In this document: piece by piece, positions 1 through 7,084 of the stretch
How the letters are laid out: the number at the start of each line of letters is the position of its first letter
Numbering within the stretch: position 1 is the first letter of the stretch
DNA from: Bacteroidota bacterium
Lineage (GTDB): Bacteria; Bacteroidota; Bacteroidia; Chitinophagales; Saprospiraceae
Length of the DNA stretch: 53,257 bases
Direction: 5' to 3'
NCBI GenBank assembly: GCA_024642705.1
Contig: JAHEAQ010000001.1
Coordinates: 45,422-98,678 of the forward strand
The notes under the pieces: model-generated
Told to the model about the DNA's origin: nothing
What the model saw: the letters and a program-made list of their open reading frames with translations, nothing else
Databases searched by the model: none
Made by a program: the position numbers and the translations under genes

Positions 1-204
1 GAATTGATAGACAAACCCGAACTCGATGGCATGAAATATCATTCTCCAGAAATGGTAGTAAAAAAATTAATGAATCAACTTATCCATAAGAAATTCGTTT
101 CAAATTATTCTCGATATGGAAAGCTGATTGTTTTTATGAAGTTTTTTTTCCCTCAAGTTCTCATAGGAATATTAACATGGGCTAAAAAGAAAGGAAAAAT
201 ATAA
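1..204 (+). CDS. C-terminal end of a protein, possibly a short-chain dehydrogenase (truncated by window edge)
   Basis: The reading frame is open from the first base of the window to a TAA stop, so the gene almost certainly starts upstream. The first possible start inside the window is a TTG that follows an in-frame GAA codon. The visible 67 residues have a polar stretch with a YHSPEMVVKKLMNQ-type segment, then a hydrophobic patch and a lysine-rich tail. This resembles the end of some membrane-associated short-chain dehydrogenases. No catalytic motif is visible, so the family call is a guess. The downstream CPBP gene is on the same strand about 110 bp away. Confidence 0.35.
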   Translation, partial: ELIDKPELDGMKYHSPEMVVKKLMNQLIHKKFVSNYSRYGKLIVFMKFFFPQVLIGILTWAKKKGKI

Positions 205-315
205 TTAATGAGTACTTGAAATTCCTTTAAAAATCAAAAAAGATATTTAGAAATAGGAATAATCCATTGCTTACAATCACTCTAGAATTAAATTTCTAAT
301 ATAAATTTAAGAAAA

Positions 316-1041
316 ATGAACATCGATTATAGCTGGCAACAAGGAGAACTTGAAATTCTGATGGCTATTGGATTAACCACTTTAGGATTTATTACCTATT
401 GGTTTATTTCCTTGTCTGAAGCCGTAAAAAGAACCATTAAGAAAAAATATAGTACTGAAAAAACACTTATCATTTGGGTACTTTTTCAGAAACAAATTGG
501 AGTTTTATTCCTAGGTATCATCCCAGCTATTTGTTGTTTCACTTTTATAGGTCATTCATGGAGTTTTTATGGGGTGTCACTTCAAAACTTTGGTTTAAGC
601 ATGCTCTATTTTTTAGGGCTTTCTTTAGTTTTAGTACCACTCACCCTCTATTCTGCTCGAAAGCCAGATACCATAGCCACTTATCCACAGATAAGGGTCT
701 TAAATTGGACACCAAAACTTGTGGCTATTAACTCTTTGAATTGGGTTTTATATTTATTGGCATATGAATTTCTTTTCAGAGGTATTTTGTTGCTTGTGTT
801 AGTACCAATTTTGGGAGTTTGGACAGCAATAATCGTAAATGTTTCAATTTATTCTATTACACACATTCCAAAGGGTGTCAAAGAAACCATTTCTGCAATT
901 CCATTTGGATTTGTACTTTGTTTAATCACATTGGACACTGGAACTATTTGGGTAGCTTTCTTAGCACATGTTGTCTTGGCCTTAACAAACGATTTTGGCG
1001 CTCTTTATTTTAATCCAAAAATGCAAATAGTTGCAAAATAA
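316..1041 (+). CDS. CPBP-family intramembrane protease (CAAX/Abi type)
   Basis: A 241-residue integral membrane protein with about seven hydrophobic segments. The C-terminal half has the CPBP layout: a YEFLFRG motif near residue 150, a histidine in SIYSITH near 186, and an AHVVLALTND segment near 220 that supplies the last His/Asn pair. Family members cut peptides inside the membrane or mature prenylated or bacteriocin-like substrates. The double glutamate typical of motif 1 is Tyr-Glu here, a variation seen in some bacterial members, so activity is uncertain. A ~143 bp palindromic repeat begins at its stop codon. No processed partner gene is visible, so the substrate is unknown. Confidence 0.75.
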   Translation: MNIDYSWQQGELEILMAIGLTTLGFITYWFISLSEAVKRTIKKKYSTEKTLIIWVLFQKQIGVLFLGIIPAICCFTFIGHSWSFYGVSLQNFGLSMLYFLGLSLVLVPLTLYSARKPDTIATYPQIRVLNWTPKLVAINSLNWVLYLLAYEFLFRGILLLVLVPILGVWTAIIVNVSIYSITHIPKGVKETISAIPFGFVLCLITLDTGTIWVAFLAHVVLALTNDFGALYFNPKMQIVAK

Positions 1042-1183
1042 CTTAAAGGAATGTAATCGTTGCTTTTCCAATAATAAGAATATTTTACTAAATATTAACT
1101 TTTACATTGTAGCAAGCCTAAAAGTTGATATTACATTATAGTTGAACAATGTCAAAGTAATTATCCTATAGGGAATGGCTATT
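1041..1183. repeat. Palindromic direct repeat, copy 1
   Basis: This ~143 bp segment is repeated at 2041-2183 with an offset of exactly 1000 bp, no indels, and about 15 mismatches. It is itself an imperfect palindrome: the inner arm containing ACATTGT (about 1104) pairs with ACAATGT (about 1147), and outer GCTTTTCCAATA pairs loosely with the right end. Copy 1 starts at the stop codon of the CPBP gene. The two copies bracket the parDE pair. Origin is unknown; a MITE/REP-like element or a footprint of module insertion are both possible. Confidence 0.85.
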
Positions 1184-1426
1184 TAAATGATTTTTTTGAT
1201 TTTCCATATTGGTGTTCATTACAATACTTCTAGTTTGAATTTGAAAGATGTGAATGGGCTAAATAGATGGTCGATATTGGATTTCCTTAACTTTCTGATT
1301 GAAAAGACTCTACTTTTGTTTAATCTTGACATGACTTTACTGTTTAGCAAATTGATAAAACATCGAATGATAAGAGAAAAGGCGATAGCCAAAGCATTAT
1401 ATGATGACGCTAGTTATGCAGGGTAA
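1042..1426. other. Intergenic stretch between CPBP gene and parE
   Basis: The first 140 bp are the palindromic repeat. The remaining 243 bp hold only a short plus-strand frame of 79 codons with no recognisable domain. It ends one base before the parE stop, so it is not supported as a gene. No clear terminator was seen. Confidence 0.6.
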
Positions 1427-1723
1427 TTAGTAATTTAACTTATTTTCAATATCCATTCTCTTGTGTAGAATTCTATCTATCCAAACCTTGTCTTGGTCAA
1501 TTTTATAAACTACGATATGAGATTGAATTTGTCTAATTCTGTGAAGAGGTTTAATATGTTTAATTGATTTGCCAATTTCATGATTTTCGGAAATATATTG
1601 GCATTCAGTAATTAGGATTTCATAGTATTTGTTGGCCTGATTTATTGACCAATTTTCGACTGTATAATTCCAAATTTCGGCCAAGTCCCTCTTTGCTAAA
1701 TTACTTAGTTGGAATTGAGCCAC
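1427..1723 (-). CDS. parE: ParE/RelE-family toxin
   Basis: The 98-residue product begins with FQLSNLAKRDLAEIWNYT, the typical N-terminal helix of the RelE/ParE superfamily, and carries the later IRQIQSHIVVYKID beta strands. ParE toxins block DNA gyrase, while related RelE toxins cut mRNA; the sequence alone does not settle which applies. The start codon is GTG (1721-1723), overlapping the TAG stop of the antitoxin gene by one base, which implies translational coupling. Length is normal for the family. The ParD-type partner supports the ParE name over RelE. Confidence 0.85.
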   Translation of the reverse strand: MAQFQLSNLAKRDLAEIWNYTVENWSINQANKYYEILITECQYISENHEIGKSIKHIKPLHRIRQIQSHIVVYKIDQDKVWIDRILHKRMDIENKLNY

Positions 1724-1968
1724 TATTTTTTATAATTTCTATTTAATTCTGCTAAATGTTGTTGAGGATCGAAATCTTTAACATAGCCACTTTTTTCACC
1801 GTCTTCAATGGCACTCTTTAAATTTTGTATTTTCTTTTCCTCTGCATCAACCATCCTCAGTCCTGCTCTGATTACTTCACTAACAGATGAATATCTACCT
1901 GATTGAATACTATTTTGAATAATCTCTTCAAAGTAATCATTCAAAGTTATTGACGTATTTTTTGACAT
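1723..1968 (-). CDS. parD: ParD-family antitoxin (ribbon-helix-helix, CopG/Arc type)
   Basis: An 81-residue protein with the classic ParD layout. It has an N-terminal beta strand (NTSITLNDYFEEII), then GRYSSVSEVIRAGLRMVD, the ribbon-helix-helix DNA-binding unit, then an acidic/basic tail that wraps the toxin. It precedes parE with a one-base overlap, the standard antitoxin-first order. Proteins of this family repress their own operon, and a palindrome lies inside the predicted promoter just upstream. The pair sits between two direct repeats, which fits a mobile or recently gained module. Confidence 0.88.
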   Translation of the reverse strand: MSKNTSITLNDYFEEIIQNSIQSGRYSSVSEVIRAGLRMVDAEEKKIQNLKSAIEDGEKSGYVKDFDPQQHLAELNRNYKK

Positions 1969-1985
1969 TCCACATTATTTTGAAT

Positions 1986-2017
1986 CAAATATACCAAATA
2001 TTGGTATAATATGCAAA
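1986..2017 (-). promoter_or_regulatory. parDE promoter with embedded palindromic operator
   Basis: On the minus strand TATATTTG (1993-1986) matches the Bacteroidota -7 box TAnnTTTG, and TTTG (2017-2014) lies 20 bases upstream as a -33 box. Between them, 1991-2007 is a perfect 7 bp inverted repeat (ATACCAA, 3 bp, TTGGTAT) that overlaps the -7 box. This is where an autorepressing ParD would be expected to bind. The distance to the parD ATG is about 18 bp. Confidence 0.6.
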
Positions 2018-2040
2018 TGGTCATTATTTCATCCTACAAA

Positions 2041-2183
2041 ACTCTAAAGATTGTAGTCGTTGCTTTTCCAATAAATAGAATATTTTACTAAATATTCACT
2101 TTTACATTGTAGCAAGCCTAAAAGTTGATATTATATTTCAGTTGAACAATGTCGAAGTAAATATCCTATTGGGAAAGGCTATT
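2041..2183. repeat. Palindromic direct repeat, copy 2
   Basis: Second copy of the ~143 bp repeat in the same orientation. Its palindrome pairs better than copy 1: GCTTTTCCAATA at the left end against TATTGGGAAAGGC at the right end, and the ACATTGT/ACAATGT inner arms. Its right end supplies the stop codon (2179-2181) and the last base of the final sense codon of the hexosaminidase gene. The element therefore reached or created the 3' end of that gene. Confidence 0.85.
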
Positions 2184-4620
2184 GATCCGATTCTTTGATC
2201 AATCTCCTTAATCCTGAAACAACAGGAAGTAAAGTACCTCCATATGCTAAATTTGCTGCTGTCAAAAGAGTGTCAATATCTGTTCTATTTTGATTGAGAG
2301 GTTCTGTGTTCTTAACTATAGCAAGACCTTTTTTAGATAATTCAACAAGTGCAATTTGAGAAAGCTCAGAAAGGTGCTTCGAGTGTGGTTCCACTTCTTT
2401 TAAAAAATCAGACCATTCAAATGCATTTTTTAAATCATTATAATTATTTGACCATTCGTGTAAAAAAGCAACAATGCTTTTTGCAGCAACTTCATCTTTG
2501 GTTTCAAACCATAAATCAACATCTTTATTAAATTTATAGGCAATATAGCTCTCTGGTCTTGCAGCATCGACTACACGGTCGAGAGGTGTAAAAGTGTACA
2601 GCATTGGAGTATAAATTTGCATCCTATTAAACAATAAATCTTCCTGAAGCACTTCAACCAATGTTTCAACTTTAGCTACTATCTGTTCGGGAATCCTATT
2701 CTTTATGATCTCGCCACCACTCTTGTTATGTTTCAATCCATACTTATCCAATGCTGTATCCAAATTCATTAACCTTCTGTACATATCATCCGTATCCTTG
2801 GTCAAATCACTTGGACTCCATAATTTTTCGGCAACGACAGCTGCCCTAGGCCAAATTCTGGAATCAATGCTACGATCATCAACCATTTCACTCCACATGC
2901 AAGCCTCACCCCCTAGAATATTTTTTTCGGAGTCAGAATTCAATGGTTCAATTTTTTCAAATTTTGGCAATTTCATTCCATCTGCCATTTCTGACCCCCC
3001 TACTCGCTTACCTGCCAAATCAATGTTAAATACTGCTACTTTTAATTTGCCAAAAATTGAATCTTCTTTGGTCATTAAATCATAACTAATCTTTCCAAAT
3101 GTGCTGTTAACATTAAAAAGCAAAGCATCACCATTTACTACTGCTTCTGAAAAATCGTTCGTCATCATATCAGAAGCTACTATACCATTCATCTTTTCTC
3201 CGTCTCCAAAAAGGTATAAATAGCCGTCAATTTTTGAATCCATCACTGTCATGGTGGTTTTCCATGCTTTCCAATTTGTCGAATCAATATCTATAGTAAT
3301 AGCTTCTGCAATTTCCAAAGGATCAACTTTATAAATATATTCTGCACTTTGTTTATGATCAAGATAATATCCAGTAGACAATATGGTCTTATTGCCTGCT
3401 CTTGCTGCGTCCCACAAAGATTTATGGTTTCTCCAAGATTGAACTGCAATTCCATCTTTTGGTAAATCAGCATGCAAGATTTCATCCCAACCCATCATCT
3501 TTTTCCCATGCTTTTCAAGAATTTTTTGGATTCGCAAATTAAAATAAGCCTGCAATTGGTGAACATCTGAAAGGCTATTATTCTTCATGAATTCCTTAAT
3601 TAACTCATTTTGTCCCCAATGTTTTGGGTTCACTTCATCTCCTCCAATATGTACATATTCATCAGGGAAAAGTTGTGCCATTTCTCCAAAAAATTGATCC
3701 AGAAATTCATAAACATATTCATTCGATGGGTCCATAACTGGATCCAAAACTCCAAAAATTGTGTCAAGAGTATAAAGGTCAGGAGTACTTGCAAGTTCTG
3801 GGTAACCTATAAACCAAGATGTGGTATGGCCTGGCACATCAAACTCTGGAATCACTCTAATATTTCTATTTTTTGCGAAATCAATAATTTCTTTAATGTC
3901 CTCCTGAGAATAATAATTACCCTTCGATCCCATCTCATGAAGTCTGGGAAATAATTTTGATTCAATTCTGAAAGCCTGAAATTCTGTTAAATGTAAATGC
4001 AATACATTCATTTTTACTGCAGCCATGGCTTCTATATTTCGAAGAATTACTTCTTTAGAAACCCAATGACGGCCTGAATCAATCATTAATCCTCGCCAAG
4101 CAAACCGAGGTGAGTCTTTTATTCTTATTTCAGGAATCCAAAACTTTTCTTCTTTTTTTACCAACTGAAAAAGAGTTTCCAAACCATGCAAAATACCAGA
4201 TTCTTCATTTGCAATAATTTTAATCTCTTCCTTCTTAACAATTAATTCATAAGACTCGTCATCTTCAATATTTGGATTATTCATGCTTGTCTTTTTGCAA
4301 ACCAAAAGCAATTTCTTGTCATTTTCTTTTGAAAAGTCGACTTGAGAAACCAAACTTAATTTGGAGTAAAATCTTTCAACAGCATTCTGCAATCTTTGTG
4401 AATTTTGTTGCGGGAATGAATAGCCAAAATCGGTCTCGAAAATGAATTTCCCATTTCCTAATTTTAGCTCAGAAGGTAGAGGTATTAGACTAATTTGAGC
4501 TCTATCTTTAATCGAAATAGATGGCGGATTTGGTCTTAAAAATCCAAACCAAACTACTAACACAGCAATTATAAGAATTAAAATAAGGCCCAAAATGACT
4601 TTGGTGATTTTTTTTGTCAT
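2179..4620 (-). CDS. Beta-N-acetylhexosaminidase, glycoside hydrolase family 20
   Basis: An 813-residue enzyme that removes terminal N-acetylglucosamine or N-acetylgalactosamine from glycans. Residues 7-28 form a membrane anchor or uncleaved signal. A GH20b-like domain (about 40-165) precedes the catalytic barrel starting at PRFAWRGLMIDSGRH. The catalytic Asp-Glu pair is D328-E329 in HIGGDEV. The motif normally read as HxHLTDDQ is HLHLTEFQ here. WGQ, GWDEIL and AAVVAEKLWSP are the usual GH20 blocks. The protein continues about 150 residues past the barrel without a known domain. A -7 box TATATTTG on the minus strand (4646-4639) lies 18 bp upstream of the ATG. The gene ends inside repeat copy 2. 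Confidence 0.9.
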   Translation of the reverse strand: MTKKITKVILGLILILIIAVLVVWFGFLRPNPPSISIKDRAQISLIPLPSELKLGNGKFIFETDFGYSFPQQNSQRLQNAVERFYSKLSLVSQVDFSKENDKKLLLVCKKTSMNNPNIEDDESYELIVKKEEIKIIANEESGILHGLETLFQLVKKEEKFWIPEIRIKDSPRFAWRGLMIDSGRHWVSKEVILRNIEAMAAVKMNVLHLHLTEFQAFRIESKLFPRLHEMGSKGNYYSQEDIKEIIDFAKNRNIRVIPEFDVPGHTTSWFIGYPELASTPDLYTLDTIFGVLDPVMDPSNEYVYEFLDQFFGEMAQLFPDEYVHIGGDEVNPKHWGQNELIKEFMKNNSLSDVHQLQAYFNLRIQKILEKHGKKMMGWDEILHADLPKDGIAVQSWRNHKSLWDAARAGNKTILSTGYYLDHKQSAEYIYKVDPLEIAEAITIDIDSTNWKAWKTTMTVMDSKIDGYLYLFGDGEKMNGIVASDMMTNDFSEAVVNGDALLFNVNSTFGKISYDLMTKEDSIFGKLKVAVFNIDLAGKRVGGSEMADGMKLPKFEKIEPLNSDSEKNILGGEACMWSEMVDDRSIDSRIWPRAAVVAEKLWSPSDLTKDTDDMYRRLMNLDTALDKYGLKHNKSGGEIIKNRIPEQIVAKVETLVEVLQEDLLFNRMQIYTPMLYTFTPLDRVVDAARPESYIAYKFNKDVDLWFETKDEVAAKSIVAFLHEWSNNYNDLKNAFEWSDFLKEVEPHSKHLSELSQIALVELSKKGLAIVKNTEPLNQNRTDIDTLLTAANLAYGGTLLPVVSGLRRLIKESDQ

Positions 4621-4667
4621 TTATGTATGGTTATGCATCAAATATATAAATTTCCTACCTAAGATAA

Positions 4668-5128
4668 TTAATTATCAAAAAGGCTTACATATCGGATTGC
4701 ATTTTCCAACATTTTAAGATGATTTTGCTCTTGAAAGGAACTCCCTTTATGCCCAATTGCAGAATAAAATGCTCTTCCTTTTCCAACATCATGATACCAA
4801 ACTATCGGATGGTCGGCTCCCATTCCCCAATCTTTGTCTGAAGCTAAGAACTTGATATTCCCACTTGGATTAATTCCATTTTCATCGACTGTATAAAGGA
4901 TTTCACATCCATTATTTCGTGGATTGTCATAGAACATATACCACTCTTCTTCCCTTGTCCAAGATTTAGTTAATTCTTGAGATAACAATTCATCATTGGA
5001 TTCTAATTTCATGGTAGCTTGCTGAAATTGAGGGCTTATAGGGTGATGAGAAAATCTAGCACTTAGAACGGTGTAAGTATACCACTCCCATTGGTGGGAA
5101 TCGTCTCCAACTACATGAATACCTATAA
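4668..5128 (-). pseudogene. Truncated second copy of the thuA-like gene
   Basis: This segment repeats the C-terminal half of the ThuA-domain gene at 6197-6657. Over the last 114 residues only 8 differ, and the frame stays open through the whole homologous stretch. Homology stops abruptly at 5128; the first ~143 codons, including the membrane anchor, are missing. An ATG at 5012 could in theory start a 114-residue fragment, but it would lack half of the fold. Upstream of the break is an attC-like structure. The 3' flanks of the two copies differ right after the stop codon. A recent duplication followed by an insertion or deletion explains this best. Confidence 0.85.
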
Positions 5129-5252
5129 CGTGTCGCGATATGAATAGTTGCCGATTGCGGGCGATTTCCTGGCAAGTTACACAAAAGTTGAAGTGGGCTA
5201 CAACCCTTGAATAATTTACTGCCCCGGCAATTTTTTATACCGCGTGTTAGCG
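5123..5252 (-). other. Candidate integron attC recombination site
   Basis: Reading the minus strand from 5252, the element opens with GCTAAC and ends with CACGTTATAGG, and the two halves fold on each other. Paired blocks by plus coordinates: TAAC 5126-5129 with GTTA 5246-5249; CGCG 5134-5137 with CGCG 5241-5244; TTGCCG 5148-5153 with CGGCAA 5225-5230; GGGC 5159-5162 with GCCC 5221-5224. Unpaired bases are scattered between blocks. This nested imperfect hairpin with AAC at one end and GTT at the other, ~130 bp long and directly 3' of a small gene, is the pattern of integron cassette attC sites. No integrase gene of the integron type is in the window. Confidence 0.55.
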
Positions 5253-5276
5253 GTTCGTTGTTGTCTGTTTATTTAT

Positions 5277-5672
5277 TTATTTTTTTCCTTTGTCAGTAAT
5301 TGTAATCCACCAAATTAAAACTATCATACAAATTTGAATAGCAACACGAATAGCTGCTATTGAAGAACCTAGTCCAACTGATTCGATAGTTTCAGGATGT
5401 ATAACTTGATTTATTGCTGCTGGTAATGTCCCAACTAATAATGCAATTGTACTCCATCTTGCAATTAAGCGAAAACGAGGTAGCCAAAATACTATTCCCA
5501 TTCCAATTTGCAAAATAGCCGTTATGATATTGAAAATTTCTTTGTTCTCACTCATAGAAGCAGGAACAAGTTTATTAAAAAAGTCCGCATTTGTAAAATG
5601 AGCAAGTCCAGCAAAAACAAATAAACAGCCAATGCCAATTCGTATATATTTTTTAAAATTTGAAGTATTCAT
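5277..5672 (-). CDS. DoxX-like small membrane protein (probable cassette gene)
   Basis: A 131-residue protein with four predicted transmembrane helices. The first contains FVFAGLAHFTNADFF, the typical opening of DoxX/YphA-type proteins, followed by KLVPASM, LQIGMGIVFWLPRFRLIARW and a terminal helix. The family is widespread and poorly characterised, and some members link to quinone or sulfur chemistry. No partner enzyme is adjacent. The gene ends 25 bp before the attC-like element, the spacing expected of an integron cassette, and it is not obviously co-transcribed with the thuA copies on either side. The function here is unknown. Confidence 0.75.
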   Translation of the reverse strand: MNTSNFKKYIRIGIGCLFVFAGLAHFTNADFFNKLVPASMSENKEIFNIITAILQIGMGIVFWLPRFRLIARWSTIALLVGTLPAAINQVIHPETIESVGLGSSIAAIRVAIQICMIVLIWWITITDKGKK

Positions 5673-6196
5673 TCTTAATTTAATTTTATCAACTTAATTA
5701 TTTGCTGTTTTATTTCAAATATTCTACTAATTCCTCTTTGTCTATTCATAAAATATATTCTAATTCAAAGTGTCAAGTTGTAACCTATGGTTGGTTTTAC
5801 AATGACCGTTAACTCTCCTATATCATTATCAATTTATATTTTTTTTCCAACTTTTGGACATTTTTTTACTGACAATCGTGAAGAGCTTGACGTTCCTGAC
5901 GATCCTGACGATCCTGACGATGAATGTCAGGACCAGGTGAATTTCAGGACCAGGTGAATGTCAGCACCATGTACTGACTTTAAAAGTCAGCACTATGTAA
6001 ATTTCAGGACCATATGAATGCCAAAACAAAGTGCGGATAAACCTTCAGGGCTTCAATAATTGTAGCTCTACCACCTATTGCTATGAATTAAATAAGTAGC
6101 TAGTTTTAGTATCATTTTTGACCAAAAATGATGTCAAAATCATTCATTACACGCCCATTTATATTCGACCTGAATAATTGCAAATTAAAAAACTCC
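5673..6196. other. Non-coding stretch between DoxX-like gene and thuA
   Basis: 524 bp without a credible gene. It contains the 9 bp and 17 bp tandem repeats described separately, and AT-rich sequence in front of the DoxX-like gene. The missing N-terminal half of the truncated thuA copy is not present here. On the minus strand TTGACA (about 5775) followed 17 bases later by TTTTAT might be a promoter for the DoxX-like gene, but this is weak. Confidence 0.6.
5895..6032. repeat. Degenerate tandem repeats (9 bp x 3, then 17 bp x 6)
   Basis: CCTGACGAT occurs three times in a row (5895-5921). It is followed by six 17 bp units of the type GAATGTCAGGACCAGGT at 5922, 5939, 5956, 5982, 5999 and 6016. 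Between units 3 and 4 lies a 9 bp insertion, which together with unit 4 makes a small perfect hairpin (CTGACTTT / AAAGTCAG). The array does not encode a continuous reading frame and has no unique spacers, so it is not a CRISPR array. Confidence 0.8.
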
Positions 6197-7084
6197 TCAG
6201 TTATCAAAACGGCCTACATAACGGATTGCATTTTCCAACATTTTAAGATGATTTGGCTCTTGAAAGGAACTCCCTTTATGCCCAATTGCGGAATAAAAAG
6301 CTCTTCCTTTTCCTACATCATGATACCAAACTATAGGATGATCGGCTCCCATTCCCCAATCTTTGTCTGAGGCTAATAACTTTAAATTCCCACTAGGATT
6401 AATTCCAGTTTCATCCACTGTATAAAGGATTTCACATCCATTATTTCGTGGATTGTCATAGAACATATACCACTCTTCTTTCCTTGTCCAAGATTTAGTT
6501 AATTCTTGAGATAACAATTCATCATTGGATTCTAAATTCATCGTAGCTTGCTGAAATTGAGGGTTTAAAGGGTGGTGAGAAAATCTAGCACTTAGAACGG
6601 TGTCAGTATACCATTCCCATTGGTGGGAATCGTCCCCAGCTGCATGAATACCTATAAATCCTCCACCTTCTTCAATATAATTTTTAAAAATTTTACGTTG
6701 GTCTTTATTCAGTACTTTCCCACTTGTATTGTTCCAAATGACCACCTTAAATTTTTGAAGTTGCTCTGTATTAAATACTCCTCCTTTATCCGTTGAATAT
6801 ATGGACCATCCGTTTTTCTTTGCCATCAGCTCAAATGCTGGAATTGAAGCTTCAATTGCTTCGCCATGCCGAAATCCATTGGTTTTTGAAAATAACAAAA
6901 TTGAATGCTCCGTCAATTCAGATGGTAATTCTGGAGGAGAAGTTTCGTAAAAGTTAATTCCATATTTAACTTTATATATAAAAACTCCCATTGCTATGAA
7001 TAGGATGACAAACAAGCCCAAAATGGAAAGTAATGCAATTTTAAATATTTTCTTACCCATCATTGAATTTTGATTTGTTATCAT
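6197..7084 (-). CDS. ThuA-like domain protein, membrane anchored
   Basis: A 295-residue protein with one N-terminal transmembrane helix (about 14-36) followed by a ThuA-like domain. Domain landmarks are FSKTNGFRH (65-73), EGGGFIGIHAAGDDSH (139-154) and GKGRAFYSAIGH near residue 268. ThuA-like domains have a class I glutamine amidotransferase-like fold and often occur with sugar or glycan enzymes; their reaction is poorly defined. The ATG overlaps the stop of the LolA-like gene by one base, so it is the last gene of the TetR-led operon. A second start (residues 8-9) is possible. A truncated copy of its C-terminal half lies at 4668-5128. Confidence 0.85.
   Translation of the reverse strand: MITNQNSMMGKKIFKIALLSILGLFVILFIAMGVFIYKVKYGINFYETSPPELPSELTEHSILLFSKTNGFRHGEAIEASIPAFELMAKKNGWSIYSTDKGGVFNTEQLQKFKVVIWNNTSGKVLNKDQRKIFKNYIEEGGGFIGIHAAGDDSHQWEWYTDTVLSARFSHHPLNPQFQQATMNLESNDELLSQELTKSWTRKEEWYMFYDNPRNNGCEILYTVDETGINPSGNLKLLASDKDWGMGADHPIVWYHDVGKGRAFYSAIGHKGSSFQEPNHLKMLENAIRYVGRFDN

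Noticed and set aside
1041-1183. attC site identity for the palindromic repeat
   Set aside because: The ends lack the AAC...GTT core pair and the fold has a different geometry; both copies have the same orientation without a cassette junction.
1187-1426. 79-codon plus-strand frame between the repeat and parE
   Set aside because: No recognisable domain, it starts at the edge of the palindromic repeat and ends one base before the convergent parE stop; composition looks non-coding.
4668-5012. 114-codon frame as an independent gene
   Set aside because: It is the C-terminal half of a duplicated ThuA domain; homology runs past its ATG up to 5128 without a start, so it is a truncated copy.
5895-6032. 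CRISPR array
   Set aside because: Units are only 9 or 17 bp, directly adjacent, degenerate and without unique spacers; no cas genes are nearby.
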